Assembly (NCBI GenBank): GCA_014523695.1
Contig: JAATVS010000445.1
Span: 1-7,604, forward strand
Length of the DNA: 7,604 nt
From: Nitrososphaerales archaeon TH5895
GTDB lineage: Archaea > Thermoproteota > Nitrososphaeria > Nitrososphaerales > Nitrososphaeraceae
Reading direction: 5' to 3'
Shown one piece after another: positions 1 to 5,003 of the stretch (positions are counted from its first letter, which is position 1; the number at the start of each line of letters is the position of its first letter). The notes beneath the pieces are model-generated. The model searched no databases and was not told the DNA's origin. It was given only the letters and a program-made list of their open reading frames with translations. The position numbers were made by a program, and so were the translations under genes.

Positions 1-45
1 CAGTATAATATTGCACACACCGATTTCCTCATACACTAACTTGTT

Positions 46-750
46 TTATAACTCTCCACTGTTTAACCATAATTCCTGTTCTGCAGGTACTTCAAAATTT
101 TCTGTAGCTGCAAGTCTGTTGGTACTATTGATATGAATTTCAAAAGAAGGGAGAACAAATTGATCTATTAACGACTGATACCAAGAATAATCAGGTACAT
201 CTGCTGAATAAATGACATAATATGCATGGTAAGGAATATCTCGAATTATTGTACCCATTTGCATTTCCAAACGGATTTTACCAGTTTCGTTATCTGTATA
301 AGCGTATCGCAAGGTATAAGCGGGGTTACCTGCTAACTCAGATGAAGTATCTGAGTAAAGGAGAGTCAGATCCGGAATTTTCTCCCTTAGATCCTGAATG
401 CTTTCGGCTACATATGTTTCCAGTGTTGTTCCATTTCTAACGAAAAATTGAGATGCTATTTCAAAGTATGCGGGAAGTCTCTCTTCTACGGCAGGTGCCT
501 TGAATCCAACTTTGGGTGTACCGAAACCTGGCATGTCAACAGGAATATACGAAGTCCAGTTAGTAGGATAATCTATACTATAGTTTAGTAAACCTGAGGA
601 ATTTTGATTTCGATATGGTGTTACTATTGTTTCGTTAGAAGATAACGTAAGCTGTGCAGATACATCATTTATATCCAGAATATTCAGTACCAAAATAAAT
701 ATCAAAGACAACATGCTCAGAGTTATCAAATAGATTGATAAGGCTTTCAC
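46..750 (-). CDS. Exported PsbP-like protein
   Basis: A 234-residue exported protein of the PsbP-like type often seen in Thaumarchaeota; its biochemical role is unknown. Residues 7-25 are a hydrophobic signal segment after MKALS, with a plausible signal-peptidase site after VSA (residue 32). The mature part opens with NYSIDYPTNW (56-65), the Y-x-I-x-YP-x-W signature that starts PsbP/MOG1-like folds, followed by alternating strands and ending near FVLPSFEI (198-205). Seven N-x-S/T sequons (N39, N50, N56, N64, N106, N154, N208) fit a glycosylated extracytoplasmic protein. The start is GTG at 750; the ATG overlapping it (752-750) is followed directly by TGA, so it cannot be used, and the next in-frame ATG (714) would lose the basic n-region. 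A TATA-like element lies at about 765-776, so the transcript should have almost no leader. It diverges from the HtrA gene. Family call is moderately sure, function open. Confidence 0.8.
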   Translation of the reverse strand: MKALSIYLITLSMLSLIFILVLNILDINDVSAQLTLSSNETIVTPYRNQNSSGLLNYSIDYPTNWTSYIPVDMPGFGTPKVGFKAPAVEERLPAYFEIASQFFVRNGTTLETYVAESIQDLREKIPDLTLLYSDTSSELAGNPAYTLRYAYTDNETGKIRLEMQMGTIIRDIPYHAYYVIYSADVPDYSWYQSLIDQFVLPSFEIHINSTNRLAATENFEVPAEQELWLNSGEL

Positions 751-764
751 ATGCTTTAACCCAA

Positions 765-776
765 TAAGTATATTAA
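765..776 (-). promoter_or_regulatory. TATA-like box of the PsbP-like gene
   Basis: Read on the minus strand the sequence is TTAATATACTTA, an archaeal TATA-like element ending about 15-25 bases before the GTG at 750. The spacing predicts a transcript starting at or just around the start codon. Its upstream end lies inside the 21-bp palindrome at 771-791, so a protein bound there would compete with TBP/TFB. Inferred from position and composition only. Confidence 0.4.
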
Positions 777-791
777 CTTCTGAAGTTAATA
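771..791. promoter_or_regulatory. Perfect 21-bp palindrome, probable operator
   Basis: The half-site TATTAACTTC is followed by a single T and then its exact reverse complement GAAGTTAATA. Ten matching base pairs around a one-base centre is well beyond chance expectation for a given site, and it lies 21-41 bases upstream of the GTG of the PsbP-like gene, overlapping the TATA-like box. This is where an archaeal repressor operator would sit. The cognate regulator is not identifiable here. Confidence 0.5.
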
Positions 792-848
792 GCCTTTTTG
801 ATATGGCATTTAAGAATGTTAACCTGAAAGTATTGGCTATAGCTGCTA

Positions 849-863
849 ATATCTGGCAGATAT
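849..863. repeat. 15-bp palindrome in the divergent spacer
   Basis: ATATCTG and CAGATAT flank a single G, giving a perfect 7-bp dyad. It sits mid-way in the 253-base spacer between the PsbP-like and HtrA genes, about 100 bases from the minus-strand start and 140 from the plus-strand start. Its half-site differs from the 771-791 palindrome, so if functional it would bind another protein. AT-rich sequence makes short dyads fairly common. Confidence 0.3.
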
Positions 864-937
864 ATATGATGAATATGACCGGTTAAATTATCAGAACCAG
901 TTTATTTATGAAAGACTTATGTACTTAGAACTTCTGA

Positions 938-947
938 TATATTCTTA
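938..947 (+). promoter_or_regulatory. Possible TATA box of the HtrA gene
   Basis: TATATTCTTA lies about 60-75 bases before the candidate starts of the protease gene, which would give a leader of roughly 35-50 bases. A GTGAG stretch (1004-1008) seven bases before the ATG at 1016 could pair with the 3' end of archaeal 16S rRNA. Weak, position-based call. Confidence 0.25.
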
Positions 948-1003
948 ATATTGTCGAGCGAACAGGCCAATCGATCTTTTCATATTCTCTCAAATTTACA
1001 CTC

Positions 1004-2254
1004 GTGAGTACTTTGATGCAAAAGATGAAGCTTGCCGTTTACTCGTCTCAAGAAATCCTAAAAGATTATCATGCAGATATGTGTTGGATAAAAAGGTTGA
1101 AATATGAAGCCGCGATAATTCTTTTGGCATGCATACTTTGCTTGCTTTTGTACTTTCAACTAGATAACTCTAATCTGATGGCAACAATAGAAACATCACA
1201 AACAGAAAGAATCAGTGATTCTAATCGTACTAATAGCTTGGAAGGTACCCTAACTTTTTTAAACCAAACTCTATTGTCGGATTTAGTCGGTAAGGTGACA
1301 GAATCAGTCATTCAGATAAATACTGTTTCCGAGATGAAAAATCCCAAGATAACTTTTGGGGGAAGTCCTATGGTAGAAGACTATCTACATGATTTTGGTT
1401 CAGGATTTTTGTATGATAATAAACTGAACTTTGTCACTAATTTTCATGTGGTTAAAGATGCCGCCATAGTATCTGCAAGATTTCCAAGTGGTAATATCTA
1501 TTCAGCGAGAGTTGTTGGGTCTGACCCTGTTTCAGATTTAGCTGTAGTTCAGGTTGATCCGTCTGCAATGTTTAGGGAAAAAATAAGTCCGTTGTCGATT
1601 GCAAACTCTTCAACTGTCGAGTTAGGACAACCTGTTATTGCTATTGGAAATCCAGCTGGCTTGATTAACACAGTGACCACCGGCATAGTAAGCCAAACAG
1701 ATAGGATAGGTCTTGACAGGAGTTCTGAAAGATACTGGGTCGGTGACTTGATTCAAACAGATGCAGACGTCAATCCGGGTAATTCGGGCGGACCACTTCT
1801 AAATCTAGATGGAGAAGTTATAGGTGTAAATGATTTCATAAGGGTGAATCCTGAAACGGGAGCTGCTTTACCAGGGTTAAATTTTGCGATATCCTCTAAC
1901 ACAGTTCAAAAGGTTGTTCCTCATCTAATCTCTGAGGGTTCGTATAGCCATCCTTGGATCGGTGCTAGGCTATCTGATGTGACTCCTAGTTTTGCGGATA
2001 TGGTAGGCCTCGAAGAGGCAAGAGGTATAGTTGTGCTAGAAGTTGTACCCGATAGCCCCGCAGAAAAGGCAGGGATCGTTCAAAACAGTATTATTTTTGG
2101 TGTAGATGGTAATTTGATAATGCAAATGGCAGACCTCATCAAGCATATACAAACAAAAGTTCCTAATGACAATATGATTTTAGACGTAATGGGAACCGAT
2201 GGAATAAGAAGAGATGTTAATCTGACGCTGGGAAATGCTCCTCAAATATCTTAG
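1004..2254 (+). CDS. Membrane-anchored HtrA/DegP-like serine protease with PDZ domain
   Basis: A trypsin-like (S1C, HtrA/DegP) serine protease for quality control of proteins outside the membrane. After a basic segment (KRLK, 30-33) comes one transmembrane helix (about 36-53), predicting an N-in anchor with protease and PDZ outside. The catalytic triad is complete: His148 in TNFHVV, Asp178 in SDLAVV, Ser261 in GNSGGP. The oxyanion region IGNPAGL (214-220) and the substrate-loop segment QTDADVNPGNSGGPLLN are typical. A single PDZ domain spans about 318-410 (GIVVLEVVPDSPAEKAGI). N-x-S/T sequons occur at N74, N87, N201 and N406, all on the predicted outer side. The 416-residue length suits a one-PDZ HtrA. 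The start is uncertain: GTG at 1004 gives the longest form, while ATG at 1016, with GTGAG just upstream, would remove four residues; neither affects a domain. It is transcribed away from the PsbP-like gene, another exported protein. Confidence 0.93.
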   Translation: MSTLMQKMKLAVYSSQEILKDYHADMCWIKRLKYEAAIILLACILCLLLYFQLDNSNLMATIETSQTERISDSNRTNSLEGTLTFLNQTLLSDLVGKVTESVIQINTVSEMKNPKITFGGSPMVEDYLHDFGSGFLYDNKLNFVTNFHVVKDAAIVSARFPSGNIYSARVVGSDPVSDLAVVQVDPSAMFREKISPLSIANSSTVELGQPVIAIGNPAGLINTVTTGIVSQTDRIGLDRSSERYWVGDLIQTDADVNPGNSGGPLLNLDGEVIGVNDFIRVNPETGAALPGLNFAISSNTVQKVVPHLISEGSYSHPWIGARLSDVTPSFADMVGLEEARGIVVLEVVPDSPAEKAGIVQNSIIFGVDGNLIMQMADLIKHIQTKVPNDNMILDVMGTDGIRRDVNLTLGNAPQIS

Positions 2255-2280
2255 TAATGATAATTATACATAAGTAAATT

Positions 2281-2300
2281 TGTATCCATAATTCGATACA
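2281..2300 (+). terminator. Possible 3' hairpin after HtrA gene
   Basis: TGTATC and GATACA form a 6-bp stem with an 8-base loop, 26 bases after the protease stop codon. A T-rich run (TTATTTTTAA, 2331-2340) follows about 30 bases later, and archaeal termination depends mainly on such T-runs. The hairpin is short and AT-rich, so support is weak. Confidence 0.2.
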
Positions 2301-2643
2301 CGACGTACTTACTGCTGCCAGCTAGGTACATTATTTTTAATTGATCTATTATACTCATAAGTGCCGCATATGTAATTCCAATATTAAATAACAATTTTTA
2401 ATTATTTTCGGTGAGTATGAGAACTTTCCTGAAAGGAAGGCATGCACCAACCATTATCTATATTCAAGTATTTTAGTTTTTGATTAAATATTGGTAGAAG
2501 ATCAAATCCCAATCAAGCTCATACGATTATAGCATAATTCCGTGTCGCCGTGGAATGAGGCACTTGAGGCATAACTGCAAACACAATTATCGCTGGTGGT
2601 TAAGTACCTCATCTTATTCTTAAGAGCGTTTTCATTGTCAGGG

Positions 2644-2781
2644 TCAATAATCAATACTTAGATTAACTAAATCATAAAGATTAAGCCAGATAGCTTCTGC
2701 ATAAGGAGCTTTGCAAAGTTCTTTAGTAAGTAACAACAGAACGGCACCTAATGTAATAACATCAGCATATAGCAAGGTCAA
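2644..2781 (-). CDS. Possible small membrane-type protein or gene remnant
   Basis: An unrecognised minus-strand frame of 45 codons that reads like real protein rather than noise. It contains YADVITLGAVLLLLTKEL (a short hydrophobic helix of about ten residues after an acidic residue) and then APYAEAIWLNLYDLVNLSI, an amphipathic stretch with well-spaced aromatic and acidic residues. There is no in-frame ATG; the most upstream plausible start is TTG at 2781, and an in-frame stop lies about eight codons further upstream. It could be a small gene with a rare start, or the 3' end of a decayed gene. The inverted repeat 2804-2834 lies just upstream. I cannot assign a family. Confidence 0.25.
   Translation of the reverse strand: MTLLYADVITLGAVLLLLTKELCKAPYAEAIWLNLYDLVNLSIDY
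2702..2725 (+). repeat. Imperfect 24-base palindrome
   Basis: TAAGGAGCTTTG is followed directly by CAAAGTTCTTTA. Ten of twelve positions are exact complements and the other two become G-U pairs if the plus strand is transcribed. The exact core CTTTGCAAAG is a 10-bp palindrome. It lies inside the doubtful frame 2644-2781, so it may reflect coding sequence, a cruciform, or an RNA hairpin. Confidence 0.3.
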
Positions 2782-2803
2782 CTCAGTCCTAGAAAGTATT
2801 TAG

Positions 2804-2834
2804 TACAACGCATATAGTATCATCATGCGTTGTA
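2804..2834. repeat. Perfect 10-bp inverted repeat with 11-base spacer
   Basis: TACAACGCAT (2804-2813) and ATGCGTTGTA (2825-2834) are exact reverse complements separated by 11 bases. The arms contain CG-rich cores unlike the AT-rich surroundings, so this is not simple low-complexity sequence. It could be a strong RNA hairpin or a protein-binding site spaced two helical turns apart. It lies over 100 bases beyond the end of the SRPBCC gene and just upstream of the doubtful minus-strand frame 2644-2781. Confidence 0.45.
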
Positions 2835-2941
2835 TATTCATGTCCATCTATCATACGAATTTATATTCAGATATTGATGTTATTGCTTCGTACCTCTGTC
2901 TGACTACTCACCGACAATTAAACATTATCTCACCTTATTGT

Positions 2942-3391
2942 TTACATCTTGATATTATAGTGCACAACCAACCTATCCAAATAATAGTTCCACCCTTCTC
3001 TATGTTCATCATACATCTCATTCTCGGCTCCAATAAATCCAGAATGTACTAACTCTATTCTGGTCTTATTATTTTCAATATGTTCTAGCTGCCACGTTAC
3101 AATGGTTCGTGGAAAACCTGCTACATCCTTATGTTCCCATGTGTATGAAATTTTCTGGTTGGGAATAAATTCTAGCACCTCACCCTCAGGAGAATGATCT
3201 CTATCCTGGTTTTCAGAGTTTTTCCGATAAAACGTGAACCTCACTTTTCCTCCTATCCTTGGCTCTAAAACAGCAAGGTCTGGGAACCATTCAGTTAATT
3301 CCTTTTCATCACTAATTGCTTTGAAGACCATATCTGGAGGAGCATCAATCACTACAATCTTCCTAATTTCTCTATCATTGGTACTAATCAT
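2942..3391 (-). CDS. AHSA1/SRPBCC-domain protein
   Basis: A 149-residue single-domain protein of the SRPBCC (START-like) superfamily, AHSA1 type, with a helix-grip fold enclosing a hydrophobic pocket for a small ligand; the ligand is unknown. The family's first strand and helix are clear in IDAPPDMVFKAISDEKELTEWF (15-36), the central sheet includes GGKVRFTF, EGEVLEF and WEHKD (85-89), and the long C-terminal helix is EHREGWNYYLDRLVVH (129-144). It has no signal peptide, so it is cytoplasmic. Its ATG lies three bases after the stop of the ArsR-type gene, with a purine-rich AGGAAATAGGA before it, so the two are one transcript and probably translationally coupled. ArsR plus AHSA1/SRPBCC pairs are frequent in bacteria and some archaea, usually taken as regulator plus ligand-binding effector. 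Family certain, function open. Confidence 0.9.
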   Translation of the reverse strand: MISTNDREIRKIVVIDAPPDMVFKAISDEKELTEWFPDLAVLEPRIGGKVRFTFYRKNSENQDRDHSPEGEVLEFIPNQKISYTWEHKDVAGFPRTIVTWQLEHIENNKTRIELVHSGFIGAENEMYDEHREGWNYYLDRLVVHYNIKM

Positions 3392-3394
3392 ATC

Positions 3395-3715
3395 CTATTT
3401 CCTTTTACCCTCTTTCCTCTTTTTATTTTCTACAAACTCTTTCAAGGAATTCAAATTGTTACTCCACATTTGGTCATAGAAGTTTTTTATTTCTAATGTT
3501 GCTTCAGTATTAAGTGAATAGAGCCGTCTTTGACCCTCTCTCTTCTCCTTCACTAAATCAGCATCCCTCAATATACGTAGATGTGTGGAAACTCCCGCTA
3601 GAGTCATATCAAAGTGTTCTGCCAACTCAGAAGGAAACATTTTCTTATCTTTTAATAATAATAACATATGTCTTCTGCTATCATCCGACAAGGCTTTCCA
3701 CACAGATGCTCCCAT
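3395..3715 (-). CDS. ArsR-family winged-helix transcriptional regulator
   Basis: A 106-residue ArsR/SmtB-type DNA-binding protein. VWKALSDDSRRHMLLLL (5-21) is the standard first helix, ELAEHFDMTLAGVSTHLRILRD (30-51, shown by its key pieces ELAEHF and VSTHLRILRDADLV) forms the helix-turn-helix, and KEKREGQRRLYSLN (56-69) is the wing. The C-terminal helix (IKNFYDQMW, 76-84) serves dimerisation and a basic tail (KKRKEGKRK) ends the protein. It contains no cysteine and lacks the ELCVCDL metal site, so it is not a classical arsenic or metal sensor; sub-groups of this kind typically sit next to SRPBCC genes. It is the first gene of a two-gene operon and faces the DUF899 gene across 147 bases with several inverted repeats, so it may autoregulate and control both sides. 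The ATG start is preceded by a TATA-like box at 3739-3750. Confidence 0.92.
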   Translation of the reverse strand: MGASVWKALSDDSRRHMLLLLKDKKMFPSELAEHFDMTLAGVSTHLRILRDADLVKEKREGQRRLYSLNTEATLEIKNFYDQMWSNNLNSLKEFVENKKRKEGKRK

Positions 3716-3738
3716 AATAATTCAATATTAAAAGAACT

Positions 3739-3750
3739 GCATAAATACTT
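3739..3750 (-). promoter_or_regulatory. TATA-like box of the ArsR-SRPBCC operon
   Basis: On the minus strand the sequence reads AAGTATTTATGC, preceded by the purine-rich GATA, as expected for a BRE/TATA pair. It lies 24-35 bases before the ATG at 3715, so the transcript would have little or no leader. The inverted repeat at 3758-3791 lies immediately upstream of it. Confidence 0.45.
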
Positions 3751-3757
3751 TATCAAC

Positions 3758-3791
3758 CTAATAAACAGGTTTAATAATTCATGTTTATTAG
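3758..3791. promoter_or_regulatory. Inverted repeat, candidate ArsR operator
   Basis: CTAATAAACA (3758-3767) and TGTTTATTAG (3782-3791) are exact reverse complements separated by 14 bases, with arm centres 24 bp apart. The pair lies directly upstream of the TATA-like box of the ArsR operon and also upstream of the plus-strand promoter of the DUF899 gene. A winged-helix dimer bound here could affect both directions. That ArsR is the binder is inferred from adjacency. Confidence 0.45.
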
Positions 3792-3801
3792 ACTCTAATA
3801 A

Positions 3802-3817
3802 TTAAAGATATCTTTAA
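3802..3817. promoter_or_regulatory. Perfect 16-bp palindrome in the divergent promoter
   Basis: TTAAAGAT followed by ATCTTTAA is a perfect palindrome without spacer. It lies just upstream of the TATA-like region of the DUF899 gene, 46-61 bases before its ATG. Its sequence differs from the 3758-3791 arms. It may be a second operator, though the AT-rich context raises the chance background. Confidence 0.35.
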
Positions 3818-3828
3818 ATAAGAGACTA

Positions 3829-3836
3829 TTTTATAA
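3829..3836 (+). promoter_or_regulatory. TATA-like box of the DUF899 gene
   Basis: The sequence around TTTTATAATG lies 27-34 bases before the ATG at 3863, the spacing expected for an archaeal near-leaderless transcript. Only a GGGTGG at 3845-3850, too far from the start for a good ribosome site, lies between. The promoter is AT-rich and host-like although the gene body is GC-rich. Confidence 0.4.
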
Positions 3837-3862
3837 TGACTATTGGGTGGATATAATAAGTC

Positions 3863-4651
3863 ATGACAAGCTTAAAAGATCACAAGATCGGAACACGTGA
3901 AGAGTGGCTTGCGGCCCGGCTGGAGCTGCTCAAGGCCGAGAAGGCGCTGACGCGGCGTAGCGACGAACTGGTACAGTGGCGGCAGAGGCTGCCCTGGGTT
4001 CGAATCGATAAGGAGTACCATTTCAAGACCGACGATGGCATGGCGTCTCTCGCCGATCTGTTCAGAGGACGCTCACAGCTCCTCATCTATCACTTCATGT
4101 TCGGCCCCGAGTACACAGGCGGCTGCCCGGCATGCTCTGCGATCGCGGACGGCTTTAACGGCTTCGCCGTGCACCTTGAACATCACGACGTCGCGATGAT
4201 CGCGGTCTCACGCGCTCCAATTGCTGCGCTTCAGGCCTACAAGCGCCGCATGGGCTGGACGTTCACGTGGGCCTCGTCGCTGAACAGTGATTTCAACTAC
4301 GACTTCAACACCTCGTTCACCGAGGAGCAGCAGCGCTCCGGCAGCATCGACTACAACTACAACACGCTCGGCACGACACCTGACTCGGAGACCGGCTCAA
4401 AGGGCCGTCAAGACCCCCTCGACCCAGGCGATTTCGCGGCCATGACCGGCACCGATCTCCCCACCTACACTCGCGAGGCGCCAGGAATGAGCGCGTTCGC
4501 ACTCTCCGACGGCGTCGTCTACCATACCTACTCCACCTACGCGCGCGGCCTCGACGCGCTCTGGGGAATGTACCAATGGCTCGACCGGGCGCCGCATGGG
4601 CGGAATGAAACGGGGCTGTGGTTCAGAAGGCACGACGAGTACATGTCTTGA
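3863..4651 (+). CDS. DUF899 thioredoxin-like protein, GC-rich, probably transferred
   Basis: A 262-residue protein of the DUF899 (COG4312) family, predicted thioredoxin-fold dithiol/disulfide proteins of unproven substrate. The N-terminal helix TREEWLAARLELLKAEKALTR matches the family opening, followed by LPWVRIDKEYHF (43-54), a thioredoxin-like strand LLIYHFMFGPEY (73-84) and the CPAC redox motif (Cys88, Cys91). Later blocks SRAPIAALQAYKRRMGW (116-132) and FNYDFNTSF (144-152) are also characteristic; full length, no signal peptide, cytoplasmic. The body is about 60% G+C with strongly GC-ending codons, against about 35% around it, indicating recent acquisition, most likely from a GC-rich bacterium. 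The first ten or so codons and the promoter are AT-rich like the host. It diverges from the ArsR-SRPBCC operon; DUF899, ArsR and SRPBCC genes often neighbour each other in bacteria, as far as I recall. Confidence 0.93.
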   Translation: MTSLKDHKIGTREEWLAARLELLKAEKALTRRSDELVQWRQRLPWVRIDKEYHFKTDDGMASLADLFRGRSQLLIYHFMFGPEYTGGCPACSAIADGFNGFAVHLEHHDVAMIAVSRAPIAALQAYKRRMGWTFTWASSLNSDFNYDFNTSFTEEQQRSGSIDYNYNTLGTTPDSETGSKGRQDPLDPGDFAAMTGTDLPTYTREAPGMSAFALSDGVVYHTYSTYARGLDALWGMYQWLDRAPHGRNETGLWFRRHDEYMS

Positions 4652-4727
4652 TCGTTATTTCTGCGCTCATGGTAAGAACTGCCTAGGCAATCCGTCAAAG
4701 TGAGCAGACCGAGAGTTATGCACAGAA

Positions 4728-4749
4728 TTGCAATCTGCAACGATTGCAA
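4728..4749 (+). terminator. Hairpin downstream of the DUF899 gene
   Basis: TTGCAATC and GATTGCAA form a perfect 8-bp stem with the 6-base loop TGCAAC, about 77 bases after the DUF899 stop codon. There is no T-run directly after it, so it is not a bacterial intrinsic terminator in the strict sense. It may be a leftover 3' structure of the transferred segment or a binding site. Confidence 0.3.
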
Positions 4750-4972
4750 ATGACGAGATGATGATATATAATTAGAAATAATGTGGTATAGCAGCACTTT
4801 CATGCATAGATATGTTTTTACTAGGTGCTACGATGTCAAACGCCTTTTTATCTCATGATTTGCCCAATAAGTTATAAGTGCAGTTCTGGTGTTAATTGAT
4901 GGGCTTGAAGGAGTCCGCAATGAACTTCCATTAGGTCGAGTAACCAAGTTACGTGTCATAGGTATACAAGAG

Positions 4973-4980
4973 TTATAAGT
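4973..4980 (+). promoter_or_regulatory. TATA box of the exported SRPBCC gene
   Basis: TTATAAGT lies 24-31 bases before the ATG at 5004, the spacing for a leaderless archaeal transcript, and no Shine-Dalgarno-like sequence precedes that ATG. An identical box occurs 101 bases upstream at 4872-4879. Confidence 0.5.
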
Positions 4981-5003
4981 AAAATTCAGTCTCTATACAT
5001 AGA

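Larger units (their letters stand above)
2255..2941. other. Long intergenic region with inverted repeats
   Basis: About 690 bases between the convergent HtrA and SRPBCC genes without a confident gene. It holds a 6-bp hairpin just after the HtrA stop (2281-2300), a short hairpin at 2424-2440, an imperfect 24-base palindrome (2702-2725), a perfect 10-bp inverted repeat (2804-2834) and a protein-like 45-codon frame on the minus strand (2644-2781). I see no tRNA-like T-loop or cloverleaf and no transposase remnant. Confidence 0.5.
4652..5003. other. Intergenic region after the DUF899 gene
   Basis: About 350 bases without a confident gene. The first 100 bases are closer to 45-50% G+C and may be a tail of the transferred segment. 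Then come a hairpin (4728-4749), two copies of the box TTATAAGT (4872-4879 and 4973-4980) and a 29-codon frame starting with GTG (4889-4978) that looks protein-like but is too short to call. A 10-bp palindrome TGCCTAGGCA lies at 4680-4689. Confidence 0.45.

Noticed and set aside
222..440. Plus-strand frame of 72 codons
   Set aside because: Lies antisense inside the PsbP-like gene, with no domain or promoter; a shadow of the real frame.
2825..3052. Plus-strand frame of 75 codons starting in the right arm of the inverted repeat
   Set aside because: Its second half is antisense to the SRPBCC gene and its composition is Ile/His/Tyr/Cys-rich as expected from antisense AT-rich DNA; no recognisable domain.
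3997..4006. GGTTCGAATC, which resembles a tRNA T-loop
   Set aside because: It lies inside the DUF899 coding region, and no acceptor, D or anticodon stem surrounds it.
4723..4751. Short plus-strand frame ending ICNDCK, resembling a CxxC zinc motif
   Set aside because: Stops immediately after the motif, only 12-17 codons long, and the same bases form the hairpin at 4728-4749, which explains the repeat of TGCAA.
3880..4803. Several minus-strand frames of 61-88 codons within and beyond the DUF899 gene
   Set aside because: GC-rich genes give long open antisense frames; these are Arg/Ser/Pro-rich, have no family features and overlap a confident gene.
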